Shown: positions 23,697 to 32,342 of the stretch, piece by piece | How the letters are laid out: the number at the start of each line of letters is the position of its first letter | Position numbering within the stretch: the first letter of the stretch is position 1 | Assembly (NCBI GenBank): GCA_009838845.1 | Contig: VXRD01000095.1 | Coordinates: 19,207-70,993, forward strand | Direction: 5' to 3' | DNA: 51,787 bases | From: Gemmatimonadota bacterium | Lineage (GTDB): Bacteria > Latescibacterota > UBA2968 | The notes under the pieces: model-generated | What the model saw: the letters and a program-made list of their open reading frames with translations, nothing else | Told to the model about the DNA's origin: nothing | Database searches by the model: none | Program-made: the position numbers and the translations under genes

Positions 23697-25777
23697 ATCG
23701 CGTGCATGCCCAGGATGGAACATTTAATCCCTTGCGCGATGGAATCGCACTGGCCGCATCGGTTATTGGCCCGCTTGTGCTTTATGTGCTTACCATGCCG
23801 CGCACTGTTGTTCTGGAAGATGACGGCTTGTTTCTCATGGCTGGAGCACACCTCGGCGTGGCCCATCCACCGGGCTATCCGCTCTATACCCTTATCGTCT
23901 ATCTGTTTACGCAATTGCCCTTTGGTAGTGTTGCTTTTCTCGGTCATTTGTCCAGCGCGGTATTGGGCGCGCTCACCTGTGGCTGCGTTTATGTGTGTGC
24001 CCGTTTGTTGGGCGCATCGCCAACCCCAGCTAGGACTGCCGCCTGGCTGTTTGCCGCTTCTGAGCATTTCTGGTCTCAGGCTATTATTGCCGAGGTTTAT
24101 ACGCTCAATACGCTGTTCTTTTTTGGTCTCTACGCGCTGCTTTTATACGGCCTCCGCCAGCCGCACCGCACCGGGATCTGGATTGCTGCGGCTGGCGTTT
24201 ATGGATTGAGCCTGACCAACCACTGGCCGCTGATGGTGCTTTCAACGCCGGGTTTGATGTTATTGGTCTTTCCCATTTGGCGCACCGTGTATCGGAAACT
24301 GCCGTTGCTTTTGGGGATTTCCCTGCCGTGTGCGGCATTGCCCTATGCATGGATGGTCTGGCGGTCGCATCAAGATCCCCTGATCAATTTTTACGGCTCT
24401 ATCGATACGTTGAAAGAATTTTGGCATTATTTCAGCCGGCAGGGCTATGCCCATATAGATGCCAGCCCCAGCGCGGGGTGGAGTGACCGCTTCGGGTTCA
24501 TGCAATGGCTTGGCAACGAATTTTTTTGGCAATTGACGCTGCCGGGATTTGCACTCGCTGTGTTCGGCCTGATCGTTCTTTTTCAGCGGCGGCAGATCGC
24601 AAAAGCAGGTTCGGGATTGCTGGTATTTTTGGGCAATAGCATCGTGCTGATCGCCTTGCTGGGCTTTGATTTTGACTTTTTCTGGGGCGCGATTTTTCGG
24701 CCATATTCTCTGCTTTGTTACGGCATAGCGGCTCTGTGGCTGGGCGTTGGATTGCAGGTTGTGATCGACTGGTTGGCAGAACGGTTGCCTTCCAAATTTA
24801 CCCAGAGGCCGAGACTCAAAATTGGTATGGCAGCGCTGGTGGGCACGGCGATGGTTGCGTGGTCGGTGCACGAACACTGGCGGCCCAATGATCGATCCGA
24901 TAGCGACTTTGCCGAGCACTATGCAGACATGCAATTGGATATTTTGCCGGAGGACGCGGTTTTATTCGTGTTTGGCGATGCAACCGGGCCGATGGGCTAT
25001 TATCAATACATCGAGAACCGCCGTCCGGATGTTGCGTTGTACAATCTTCAGGGACTCGTATATGGCAAACGCCTCTACGATCCATTTTTACCGAAAGAAA
25101 ATAAGAAGGAGGTTCTGGAAAAATTCACCGATTCGACAGAACGCGCCCTCTTCTTTCCTATGGATTTCGACATTTTTCCCAACCGCCGGGGACGGATCTA
25201 TGGTTTTCTCATGGAGGTGGTTAAAGATGGCAAGCCGGGTACCATAGAAATAAAACGCCATCCGCGTGGAGAGGAATATTTCATCTATCTGGTGCATTTG
25301 CAACCCATTGATCGCTGGGAGCGCGTGCGACGAAATGGATTGTTGTTCCAGTACGGTCGATATTTGGGTTTGATTTATTTTTCGGGCGATTCGGGGCTTC
25401 TCAATTCAATGCAGGAATTATTCCGCCTCGCAGAGGGTAGTTATGCCTGCCTCATCGGCATGGCCGGCACACTGATAGAGCATGGGAATAACTCGCACTG
25501 GGAACAAGTCTCGGCGTGGTTAGAGAGGGCGGAGACCCTCAAATACGAGGCATTGAAAAAGCAAACTCTGGCGCGGCTATACTACTTGAAGGGAAGCCTG
25601 CTGCAAAAACAGGGCAAGAGAGTAGAAGCTGTTGCGTCTTTTGCGAAATCCCGCGACATATATCCCCATCCCGGTAACAAGGCGCTCGAGGCCCTTGAAC
25701 AATACAAGGTCAATTTCAAAAGGGTCAATCCGCCACGTCGGGAAAACCCAAAACCCGTTTTGCCGTTCCCCCCATAA
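23693..25777 (+). CDS. DUF2723 protein, O-mannosyltransferase-like membrane protein
   Basis: A 694-residue multi-pass membrane protein of the DUF2723 family, whose members resemble protein O-mannosyltransferases and other GT-C enzymes that use polyprenyl-phosphate sugars. The N-terminal signature is EDDGLFLMAGAHLGVAHPPG, with an acidic pair in the first extracytoplasmic loop as in GT-C enzymes. About eleven hydrophobic segments run to residue ~400. The C-terminal ~280 residues are soluble, and the last ~90 look TPR-like (KGSLLQKQGKRVEAVASFAK). The start overlaps the gtrA stop. The 3' end overlaps the convergent amidohydrolase gene by 53 bp. Sugar donor and acceptor are unknown. Confidence 0.8.
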   Translation: MNRVHAQDGTFNPLRDGIALAASVIGPLVLYVLTMPRTVVLEDDGLFLMAGAHLGVAHPPGYPLYTLIVYLFTQLPFGSVAFLGHLSSAVLGALTCGCVYVCARLLGASPTPARTAAWLFAASEHFWSQAIIAEVYTLNTLFFFGLYALLLYGLRQPHRTGIWIAAAGVYGLSLTNHWPLMVLSTPGLMLLVFPIWRTVYRKLPLLLGISLPCAALPYAWMVWRSHQDPLINFYGSIDTLKEFWHYFSRQGYAHIDASPSAGWSDRFGFMQWLGNEFFWQLTLPGFALAVFGLIVLFQRRQIAKAGSGLLVFLGNSIVLIALLGFDFDFFWGAIFRPYSLLCYGIAALWLGVGLQVVIDWLAERLPSKFTQRPRLKIGMAALVGTAMVAWSVHEHWRPNDRSDSDFAEHYADMQLDILPEDAVLFVFGDATGPMGYYQYIENRRPDVALYNLQGLVYGKRLYDPFLPKENKKEVLEKFTDSTERALFFPMDFDIFPNRRGRIYGFLMEVVKDGKPGTIEIKRHPRGEEYFIYLVHLQPIDRWERVRRNGLLFQYGRYLGLIYFSGDSGLLNSMQELFRLAEGSYACLIGMAGTLIEHGNNSHWEQVSAWLERAETLKYEALKKQTLARLYYLKGSLLQKQGKRVEAVASFAKSRDIYPHPGNKALEALEQYKVNFKRVNPPRRENPKPVLPFPP

Positions 25778-26627
25778 TCTCTGCTTTTTGCTGCGCGTTT
25801 AAATCCGGCAATAATTCATCGATTACCTGCACCAACTTATCATACCCCGGATCTTCCAAAATCCAGGGGAAATCCGTCGCCCACATCAATTTGTCTGCGC
25901 CGAACTTGGAAAGCAATGTTTTGTGCCAGCTCTCCAGGTCGCGATAGGGCCATGTCTCCTGGCTAAATGCATATTGTCCCGATAGATGTACGCAGATATT
26001 GGGGTATTCGTGCAAGCCCAGCATCGAGTAGCGCGTCATCGGCGGTATGGGGGTATTGATGTGCGGGCGGCCTTCGGCATCCCACGAAAACATTCCTTCG
26101 CCTGGACAGATCATCAGGTGGTTAAACACGGCGCGAATTTCAGGAAATGCCTGAATCATAAAGGCGACTTGATGTGCGTCTTTCGCCCGGATATACAGCC
26201 ACATCACGTAGTTTTTTTCAGCCGCGTGTTTCCAGATGCGATACGAAGTAAATGTTCGTACATCCACTTGGGATAGGGGATCGGCAGGTCCGCCAATTTC
26301 GTTAATCCTGAATCCGATAATATCCCCATTTTCAGCCAACCGATCCATGTGGTCTTCCGGTGCGTCCCATTTGTCTCGAGGAATCAACCCAATTCCTCGG
26401 AAGCGATTGGGATAAGTCTTTAAACAATGCTGTAAGTACCGATGGTGCGCCAATTGCGCACCGCCAATCTGCGTCAGCACGGCCTGATCGACCCCATTGG
26501 CCGCCATGACCTCCAATAATTTTTCTGCTGTCTCTGCCCTATCTGAGGGACACTGATCATCCACCTCTCGGGGAAATTCGTCCGACAGTTTTTCAAATAC
26601 ATGCAGGTGCGAGTCAATAATTGGCAT
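25725..26627 (-). CDS. Amidohydrolase-family protein (amidohydro_2)
   Basis: A 300-residue metal-dependent hydrolase of the amidohydrolase_2 group, which includes decarboxylases and lactonases of aromatic acids and sugar lactones. The opening PIIDSHLHVFEKL carries the HxH metal motif. The C-terminal signature LMWATDFPWILEDPGYDKL with Asp is typical. Start ATG at 26627 is preceded by GAGAGATGATAGC. It is 4 bp from the stop of the upstream PhyH gene and so in the same transcript. Its 3' end overlaps the DUF2723 gene on the other strand by 53 bp. A wider frame adds a spurious 37-residue N terminus. Confidence 0.82.
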   Translation of the reverse strand: MPIIDSHLHVFEKLSDEFPREVDDQCPSDRAETAEKLLEVMAANGVDQAVLTQIGGAQLAHHRYLQHCLKTYPNRFRGIGLIPRDKWDAPEDHMDRLAENGDIIGFRINEIGGPADPLSQVDVRTFTSYRIWKHAAEKNYVMWLYIRAKDAHQVAFMIQAFPEIRAVFNHLMICPGEGMFSWDAEGRPHINTPIPPMTRYSMLGLHEYPNICVHLSGQYAFSQETWPYRDLESWHKTLLSKFGADKLMWATDFPWILEDPGYDKLVQVIDELLPDLNAQQKAEIMGGTAKRVLGFPDVAD

Positions 26628-26631
26628 GCTA

Positions 26632-27351
26632 TCATCTCTCATCCAGGCTGAACAACCGCCTGCGGTCTGGCGTTGTGCATTTATCCGCAATGGCTGCAAA
26701 ATGTTTGGTCGATATGCGGTCCTTACTCCACTTTTCATAGATGAGGATAATCGACTTGCGCGGCTTTAACGTGCGGTTGACCATTGCGGTATGCCATCCA
26801 TAAGAATTGAATAATACCGCATCGCCAGCTTTGCCCGGATACACTTTGTGCCCCGGCATCGAATCCAATGGACGAACCAGAGGACACGGCCCGACATCGG
26901 GTTTATGACTGCCCGGTACATACCCAAATGCTCCGCCATCGGCCGGAACATCTTCAATATAAATCTGTACCTTCATATGGAGTGGTGTCGTATGCGGCAC
27001 ATCCGGATGCCAGCCCACATAACTGATGGGTGAGACCGGCAGAGTTCTTATTTGCGGCGCGAGCAAGATCAGATCTTCATCGGCAAAATCCATCAAAAAC
27101 CCGTACCAGCCCGGATAATCAATCAGGTCAATAAATACGTCGTCCTTTTCCAATGGCTTTGGAATATCAAAATGGGCCGCGGGACGCGTGCCTTTTGCAA
27201 TTCCCTCCAACCATTCGCGCCTGGCCTCGGCGGCACATCGGTCAAATGTCGTCTGTAACCGCGCGAGGTCTTCTCCTAAAATTGCTTTTTCTAAAAACAA
27301 CACGCCGTTATCTTCCCATTCCTGCCGTTCAGCATCTGTTGGCCGTCTCAT
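26632..27351 (-). CDS. Phytanoyl-CoA dioxygenase family (PhyH) protein
   Basis: A 239-residue non-haem Fe(II)/2-oxoglutarate dioxygenase of the PhyH family. The first iron ligands are in YVGWHPDVPHTTPLH (His-x-Asp, about residues 114-116), and the distal His is in SYGWHTAMVNRT. Such enzymes hydroxylate unactivated carbons of lipids, amino acids or natural products. The ATG at 27351 with AGGAG 6 nt upstream is preferred to several upstream starts. It is first in a two-gene unit with the amidohydrolase, preceded by the terminator at 27434-27460. The substrate is unknown. Confidence 0.83.
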   Translation of the reverse strand: MRRPTDAERQEWEDNGVLFLEKAILGEDLARLQTTFDRCAAEARREWLEGIAKGTRPAAHFDIPKPLEKDDVFIDLIDYPGWYGFLMDFADEDLILLAPQIRTLPVSPISYVGWHPDVPHTTPLHMKVQIYIEDVPADGGAFGYVPGSHKPDVGPCPLVRPLDSMPGHKVYPGKAGDAVLFNSYGWHTAMVNRTLKPRKSIILIYEKWSKDRISTKHFAAIADKCTTPDRRRLFSLDER

Positions 27352-27433
27352 ACACATCTCCTGACAAGTGGTTCGCAATACCATATACCCGCCGCGAACA
27401 ATTAATTGGACAAAAGCGGCGAAGTCAAACAAA

Positions 27434-27460
27434 AAAGTCTCAGATAAAATCTGAGACTTT
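27434..27460 (-). terminator. Rho-independent terminator after the PD40 lipoprotein gene
   Basis: AAAGTCTCAGAT (27434-27445) pairs perfectly with ATCTGAGACTTT (27449-27460) around an AAA loop. On the minus strand a T-run follows. It lies about 30 bp after the stop of the gene ending at 27492 and separates it from the PhyH/amidohydrolase unit. Confidence 0.85.
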
Positions 27461-27491
27461 CAGGTGGTTGATTCACGACATAGATGTGTGT

Positions 27492-28526
27492 TTACGGCAC
27501 GGGCGACCAGCGCGGGAAGATCGCACCAGGGGGAAGACCGGGAATGGAGTACGTGTTGGACCCATCTATATTCATGACTTTAATGGTCGAAAATCCCGGG
27601 AGTAGATCTGTTGCATAAGTGTGAAATTCAAATGCAATTTGCTTCCCATCCGGCGACCAGGTTGGCTTGCGTAATGCTTCGAGAGGTTGGGAAGACGTGA
27701 GACGGCGCATATTTGAACCGTCCCGGTTCATCACGTAAATCTCGTACTGTGCAAGAGGCGTTCTCGTGTCTGTTGACGGGGGTTGATGGCGATTGGATTC
27801 GAACGCAATCTGCGTTCCATCGGGCGACCAGGCAGGTGCCGCGTGCAAGGTGCCATTTCCATCTGTCAAACGCATTGCGCCTGTACCATCGGCATTGGCG
27901 ATATAGATATCGGTTCCCCGACCGCGATGTCCAGCCTGATAGGCAAATTTGGTGCCATCGGGCGACCAGACGGGCAGTTGCTCTTCCATATCCGTATTGA
28001 TCAGTACCCTTTCGTCAGAGCCGTTGATGTTGACGACATAAATATCCCAGGTTGTCTCATCGCTACGCCATGCTTGAAAGAGAATTTTTTGCCCATCGGG
28101 CGACCAGGACGATGCAAAATCGCCTCCCGAATCTTCAACCACACTGCGGATATTGCTGCCGTCTGTATTCATGACAAAAATGTTGAAATTGGCATTGCCA
28201 CTGCGGTTCGAGGCAAAGGCGAGTTGTTTGCCATCGGACGACCACGATTGCCCGGTATATTCAGCCAGGTCGTCTATGGGATTGAGATTGATGGGGTTTT
28301 TACCATCGGGATCTACGATATGAAGATGAAAACTGCCCGTTTGCAGGTTTTGCTTCAGATATGCGATCTGTCCAGGACCTCCCGGTATTGCCTCTGCACC
28401 GGGTTCTCCCGGCGCTGGCCCCGTGATGTCCGGCGGTGTATTTCCACAAGCAGAAAGAGCTAAAATACAGAGCACACTTGCAAAAATACGTCTGGTGTAA
28501 TACCACTGTGTACGAGACTGATGCAT
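27492..28526 (-). CDS. TolB-like PD40 beta-propeller lipoprotein
   Basis: A 344-residue lipoprotein. The signal sequence ends in the lipobox LSACGN, where the Cys (about residue 26) would be acylated, so the protein is membrane-anchored. Then come at least five PD40 blades with a repeating W-S-P/S-D-G motif (WSSDGKQLAFASNRS, WSPDGQKILFQAW, WSPDGTKFAYQA, WSPDGTQIAFESN, WSPDGKQIAFEF). Such propellers often mediate protein contacts as in TolB. The ATG at 28526 has GGAG before it; a longer frame would add an improbable basic leader. It follows the DegT aminotransferase by 17 bp. Confidence 0.85.
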   Translation of the reverse strand: MHQSRTQWYYTRRIFASVLCILALSACGNTPPDITGPAPGEPGAEAIPGGPGQIAYLKQNLQTGSFHLHIVDPDGKNPINLNPIDDLAEYTGQSWSSDGKQLAFASNRSGNANFNIFVMNTDGSNIRSVVEDSGGDFASSWSPDGQKILFQAWRSDETTWDIYVVNINGSDERVLINTDMEEQLPVWSPDGTKFAYQAGHRGRGTDIYIANADGTGAMRLTDGNGTLHAAPAWSPDGTQIAFESNRHQPPSTDTRTPLAQYEIYVMNRDGSNMRRLTSSQPLEALRKPTWSPDGKQIAFEFHTYATDLLPGFSTIKVMNIDGSNTYSIPGLPPGAIFPRWSPVP

Positions 28527-28543
28527 TTGGCTCCTTTTATCGT

Positions 28544-29770
28544 CTATCTGCCCAGGCCGTTTGCGACTTTGTTGATTGCGGCGGCGGTGTCGCGGATGTC
28601 GTTTTCGTCGAGGTGCTCGTGCAAACCCCATACGACAACTGTATTCAATGCCTGTACTGCGCCTGGAACGAGTTCCGGACCGTAGTTATATTCGCGGCTT
28701 GTTACGCCGTGGTGAAAGGGGAATCCGCTATTTCCATAGGTGCGTTTTTCGGTCAGATAATTCCCGCGCATAAATATCGGGTCTTTGATATAATGCGCCC
28801 CCATAGATACGCCTTCGGCACGCACGGCTTTGCAAAATTCATCGGGATCGTGGCCCGTGACGTGAAAAACAAAATTCCACCACGAAACCTCGCGGTCTCC
28901 CTCGAGAGGAACGGGCGTTATTCCCGGCGCATCGGCAATGAGTTCACACAGCAACGCGCCCAATTCGTGGCGTCTTTCGACCACGCCGCGCACCTTTTCC
29001 AACTGCGCGAGGCCAACCGCGCCCTGCATCTCGGTCATGCGATAGTTGGGTGCGACAAAAGCGTGATCGCGATCGGCCATATATTGATAATCCCATCCTT
29101 TATCGGAGAACAGCTTGAGGCGAATATAGGTTTCTCGGTCATGTGTGACAGTCATTCCGCCATCGCCCGTGGTCATGTGTTTGGACTGCTGCAAGCTAAA
29201 ACAACCCATGTGCCCAAAAGTTCCCACATAGCGACCTTTGTATTTGGTGGCGTGACACTGGCTGCAATCTTCGATTAGCGTAATATGGTATTTTTCCGCA
29301 ATTTTTACCACTTCTTCGACATTGCAGGGGCGCCCAAACAAGTGTACGAGGATGATTGCGCGCGTTCGGTCTGTAATATTTGCTTCAATTGATTCGGGTG
29401 TCATGTTCATTGTCAGGGGATCGACGTCGGCAAATACGGGCACGGCATTTTGAATCAAAATGGGCATTACGCTGCCCGGATCGGTAATGGGCGCGGTGAT
29501 GATTTCGTCCCCCGGTTCGGGATCGACAACGCCCACTGCCAGGTGAATGGCCGCCGTGCCGCTCGTCGAACTTTGTGCATGTTCCATTCCGTAAAATTCG
29601 GCAAATTGCTTTTCAAAATCTTTGACATAGGTGCCGCTCTTGCCAAACAAATTTTGACTGCGCACGGCGTCCAATAACAATTCTTCTTCTTTTTTTCCAA
29701 ATGGCGTGCGCGAGGGAAAGGGATCTGTGCGCGTTTTTTCCCCGCCGTAGAGAGCTAATTTGTCATTCAT
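28544..29770 (-). CDS. DegT/DnrJ/EryC1/StrS-family PLP aminotransferase
   Basis: A 408-residue aminotransferase of the family that makes amino sugars from keto sugars. The PLP-binding lysine is Lys197 in SLQQSKHMTTGDGG. Other signatures are SSTSGTAAIHLAVG, EPGDEIITAPITDPG, VHLFGRPC and LIEDCSQCHATK (Asp). In an anabolic setting such enzymes build amino-deoxysugars, while in sulfatase-rich catabolic clusters their role is less clear. The ATG at 29770 has GGAGG upstream. A longer frame (start 29887) is not supported. It lies between the TIM-barrel isomerase and the PD40 lipoprotein. Confidence 0.9.
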   Translation of the reverse strand: MNDKLALYGGEKTRTDPFPSRTPFGKKEEELLLDAVRSQNLFGKSGTYVKDFEKQFAEFYGMEHAQSSTSGTAAIHLAVGVVDPEPGDEIITAPITDPGSVMPILIQNAVPVFADVDPLTMNMTPESIEANITDRTRAIILVHLFGRPCNVEEVVKIAEKYHITLIEDCSQCHATKYKGRYVGTFGHMGCFSLQQSKHMTTGDGGMTVTHDRETYIRLKLFSDKGWDYQYMADRDHAFVAPNYRMTEMQGAVGLAQLEKVRGVVERRHELGALLCELIADAPGITPVPLEGDREVSWWNFVFHVTGHDPDEFCKAVRAEGVSMGAHYIKDPIFMRGNYLTEKRTYGNSGFPFHHGVTSREYNYGPELVPGAVQALNTVVVWGLHEHLDENDIRDTAAAINKVANGLGR

Positions 29771-29787
29771 ATCCGTCCTCCAATGTC

Positions 29788-29883
29788 TTATGCCGCTTGT
29801 AAGGGGGCCAATTCTTGAGGGTCCAGTAAGGGTAAATTCAATTGCTTGAGAATACTGTTGATCTGATCCAATGTGGCTTCCAT
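29788..29883 (-). CDS. Possible 31-residue small protein
   Basis: An ORF of 31 codons fills most of the 132-bp gap between the isomerase and aminotransferase genes. The predicted peptide is leucine-rich and amphipathic (MEATLDQINSILKQLN, then LPLLDPQELAPLQAA). AGGA lies about 6 nt upstream of the ATG. It has no known homologue that I recognise. It could also be a remnant of a once longer gene, because the frame stays open a little further upstream. Confidence 0.28.
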   Translation of the reverse strand: MEATLDQINSILKQLNLPLLDPQELAPLQAA

Positions 29884-29902
29884 CCACTTCCTGGCTCTGG
29901 CA

Positions 29903-30787
29903 TTACAACTGCTCCACCTCCGAGATGATACGCTTCAAATTGGCCGCTCCTTTGGCGACACTGCCCCGGATGTCCGCTGGATCTGAGACCTCGAGGCAGA
30001 TAGTGCCCTTGTAGCCCACATCTTTGAGGATGCGAAAGATCTCGGCCCAACCCGAGTTCCCTTCGCCGCCGACCGCGCGCTTGACGTATTCGCCCGAGGG
30101 GATTTCGCGCCACTCCTCCCCAGGTTGGGAATCCTGCCGAATGTGGAAGTCCTTGGCGTGAATGTGGACGACATGTCTGGCGAGAAGCCGTGTCGCCTCA
30201 ACGTGGTCTTCTCCGAAGACCGTGCGGAAATTGGTGAAATCGAGGTTCACGCCGAAGTTGGGGCGATCGACCCGCTCGACGATGCGCGCGGTCTGCGACG
30301 TGCGTCCGAGCAGCAGCCCGTGGTTTTCAACGCCGACTTTCAAGCCTTTTTCGATAGCGATGTCGGCGACGGTTTGCATGCTTTGGGCAACGCGGGCGAG
30401 GGCGTCTTCGGGATCGATATCGTCGCGGGATCTGCCGGGAGGTGGGGCGGTGCGGGGATCGACTCGGACCGTATCGGCTCCGAGGATCACGGCGACCTGG
30501 AGCATCTTCTCACACCAGTCCAGGCAGGCGCGATTTTTGCCTTCGTCATAGACGGCGAAATCGGTCGCCAGGGCATGGCACGAGGCCTGTAGGCCCACCC
30601 GGTCCATCAGTTTCCGGGCCTCGCGCGCCTGTTCTTGCACGTCTCGATCAGGACGCCAGTATGGGGAGTAGGGCTCGATGCAGTCGGCCTCTGTCTCCTT
30701 TCCTACGAATTCGATCGCCTCCATCAAAGAGATCTTACCCTCGGTCAGCATCGAATTGAAACAGTAACTGCACACACCCGTTTTCAC
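29903..30787 (-). CDS. Sugar phosphate isomerase/epimerase-like TIM-barrel protein
   Basis: A 294-residue protein of the xylose-isomerase-like TIM-barrel superfamily (sugar phosphate isomerases/epimerases). Metal-ligand strands are visible as LKVGVENHGLLL (Glu), FGVNLDFTNFRT (Asp), VVHIHAKDFHIRQ (His and Asp) and GTICLEVSDPADI (Glu). The start is a GTG with GGAGGT just upstream (VKTGVCSYCFNSML); the longer frame adds an unlikely 21-residue leader. It follows the sulfatase by 32 bp. Similar proteins often epimerise or isomerise a keto sugar that is released by a neighbouring hydrolase. Confidence 0.84.
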   Translation of the reverse strand: MKTGVCSYCFNSMLTEGKISLMEAIEFVGKETEADCIEPYSPYWRPDRDVQEQAREARKLMDRVGLQASCHALATDFAVYDEGKNRACLDWCEKMLQVAVILGADTVRVDPRTAPPPGRSRDDIDPEDALARVAQSMQTVADIAIEKGLKVGVENHGLLLGRTSQTARIVERVDRPNFGVNLDFTNFRTVFGEDHVEATRLLARHVVHIHAKDFHIRQDSQPGEEWREIPSGEYVKRAVGGEGNSGWAEIFRILKDVGYKGTICLEVSDPADIRGSVAKGAANLKRIISEVEQL

Positions 30788-30819
30788 CAGTACCTCCTTG
30801 ATAGAAAACTGACTGCTCT

Positions 30820-32193
30820 TTACGCAAAGGGTTTGCGGTCGTCTTCCCATTTCTGGCCTACGGGACGGAGTTGTCCGGCGCCGCTGACATTGTAATCACG
30901 TCCGTCCTTGTCGGGAACGCTATAGGTTGCAAACCACGTTTCCATCTGCGTTTTCATCGCTCTGATGCGGCTGGCCTGTGCATTGTCGTCAACGAGGTTA
31001 TCGCGCTCGTCGGGATCGTTTTGCAGGTCGTAGAGTTCGTTGGGGCCATCGGGATAGCGATGTACGTATTTCCACTCGACCGTGCGAATCATGCGCGTCG
31101 TGCCGTATTCGTCGTAGATAACGACATTGTCGCGTCCGGGATCTTCTTCGTCTTTGAGGGCGGCGAGGAAGGATCGACCGGGGTAGTTGCGATCTTCGGG
31201 TAAGGGCAAGTTGAGATAGTCGAGGAGGGTGGGCATAAAATCGTATCCCGAAGCCATTGCGGGCTGTACACTGCCTTCGGGGATGACGCCGGGATGACTG
31301 GCCAAGAAGGGCACTTTGATGGAGTTTTCATACATATTTAAGGGGCGCGTGCCATTGCCTTTGCCCCAAAAACCGTGATGACCACAGGAAAAACCATTGT
31401 CAGAGGTGAAGACAACAAGGGTGTTGTCGCGAATCCCTTTGTCCTCAATTTTATCGAGGATGCGTCCCACGTCATAATCCATTGCGGTGACAGCGGCAAA
31501 ATAACCTTTGAGACTCTCGCGGTTGCCCAAATTATTGCTCAAGCCTCCCGCCCAGGGGTGTGGATCTTCTTGTGGGCAGGATTCGAATGGGCAGTCGTCG
31601 TAGGAATCGACAATATCCTGGGGATGTCCAGTCCAGGGGCTGTGGGGCGCTGTGTAGTGAACGCTGAGATAAAAGGGATTGTCGTCATTGGCGTGGTTGT
31701 CGATGAATGCGAGGGCGTCGTCTGTGATGGCGGTGGTCACATAACCCGGTACGGTGATGAGTTCGCCGTTGCGTACCAGTGTGGCGTCGTTGTAGGGACC
31801 ACCGCCTTTTTCATGGGCAAACCAGTGCGAGAAGCCGTGCTGCGGCAAGGTGCTATTGCCCAGGTGCCATTTGCCCGATAATCCACATGTCCAGCCGTGT
31901 TCGGATAGGATATCGGTATAGCAGATTTCGTCCCGGAGATAAGAAGCCGCATCGGGACCCGTGTTGCCTTCGCGGATCCAGTCGTGTACGCCGTGTTGTG
32001 ATGGTATGCGACCGGTGAGAAAAGAGGCGCGGCTGGGCGAACACACGGGGATGGTGACAAAGAAATTGTCGAAGCGAATACCCGTGGCGGCAATGCGGTC
32101 GAGATTGGGGGTGCGAATTTCTGGATTGCCATAACATCCGGCAGCCCAGGGTCCTTGATCATCGGTGAGGATAAAGATGATGTTGGGAGCCAT
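30820..32193 (-). CDS. Type I sulfatase
   Basis: A 457-residue sulfatase with CSPSRASFLTGRIPSQHG; Cys51 is the expected formylglycine. The N-terminal metal site is IIFILTDDQGPWAAGCYG and another is FTSDNGFSCGHHGFWGKGNG. It is close to the sulfatase at 20766 and clearly more distant from the one at 1246. No signal peptide is visible. It is the first gene of the 32193-27492 unit, with a good promoter 55 bp upstream. It fits a second sulfated-glycan module, using an isomerase and an aminotransferase in place of a fucosidase. Confidence 0.92.
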   Translation of the reverse strand: MAPNIIFILTDDQGPWAAGCYGNPEIRTPNLDRIAATGIRFDNFFVTIPVCSPSRASFLTGRIPSQHGVHDWIREGNTGPDAASYLRDEICYTDILSEHGWTCGLSGKWHLGNSTLPQHGFSHWFAHEKGGGPYNDATLVRNGELITVPGYVTTAITDDALAFIDNHANDDNPFYLSVHYTAPHSPWTGHPQDIVDSYDDCPFESCPQEDPHPWAGGLSNNLGNRESLKGYFAAVTAMDYDVGRILDKIEDKGIRDNTLVVFTSDNGFSCGHHGFWGKGNGTRPLNMYENSIKVPFLASHPGVIPEGSVQPAMASGYDFMPTLLDYLNLPLPEDRNYPGRSFLAALKDEEDPGRDNVVIYDEYGTTRMIRTVEWKYVHRYPDGPNELYDLQNDPDERDNLVDDNAQASRIRAMKTQMETWFATYSVPDKDGRDYNVSGAGQLRPVGQKWEDDRKPFA

Positions 32194-32247
32194 TGGTTAT
32201 CCTTTCAGTTTTGAGACATGCTGGCGTGCGTTATAAGTCGTGAGCGC

Positions 32248-32276
32248 AATGTACACGCATCGACAAAGCTTGTCAA
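32248..32276 (-). promoter_or_regulatory. Sigma70-type promoter of the 30820 sulfatase operon
   Basis: Minus strand: -35 TTGACA (32271-32276), 17-bp spacer, -10 TACATT (32248-32253), about 55 bp upstream of the sulfatase ATG at 32193. Confidence 0.55.
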
Positions 32277-32287
32277 TAGCGAGCAAA

Positions 32288-32317
32288 AAAGGCCGGTTGC
32301 AAAAGCAATCGGCCTTT
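32288..32317 (-). terminator. Rho-independent terminator of the RND operon
   Basis: AAAGGCCGGTTGC (32288-32300) pairs with GCAATCGGCCTTT (32305-32317) with one G-T wobble and an AAAA loop. On the minus strand six T follow. It is 25 bp downstream of the RND permease stop and just before the promoter of the sulfatase operon. Confidence 0.88.
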
Positions 32318-32342
32318 GTAATTGCGAGAAAACCACGTGCGA

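Noticed and set aside
27492-28526. Regularly spaced repeats resembling a CRISPR or tandem DNA array
   Set aside because: The repeated CATCGGGCGACCA-type strings are inside a coding gene and encode the PD40 blade motif W-S-P-D-G.
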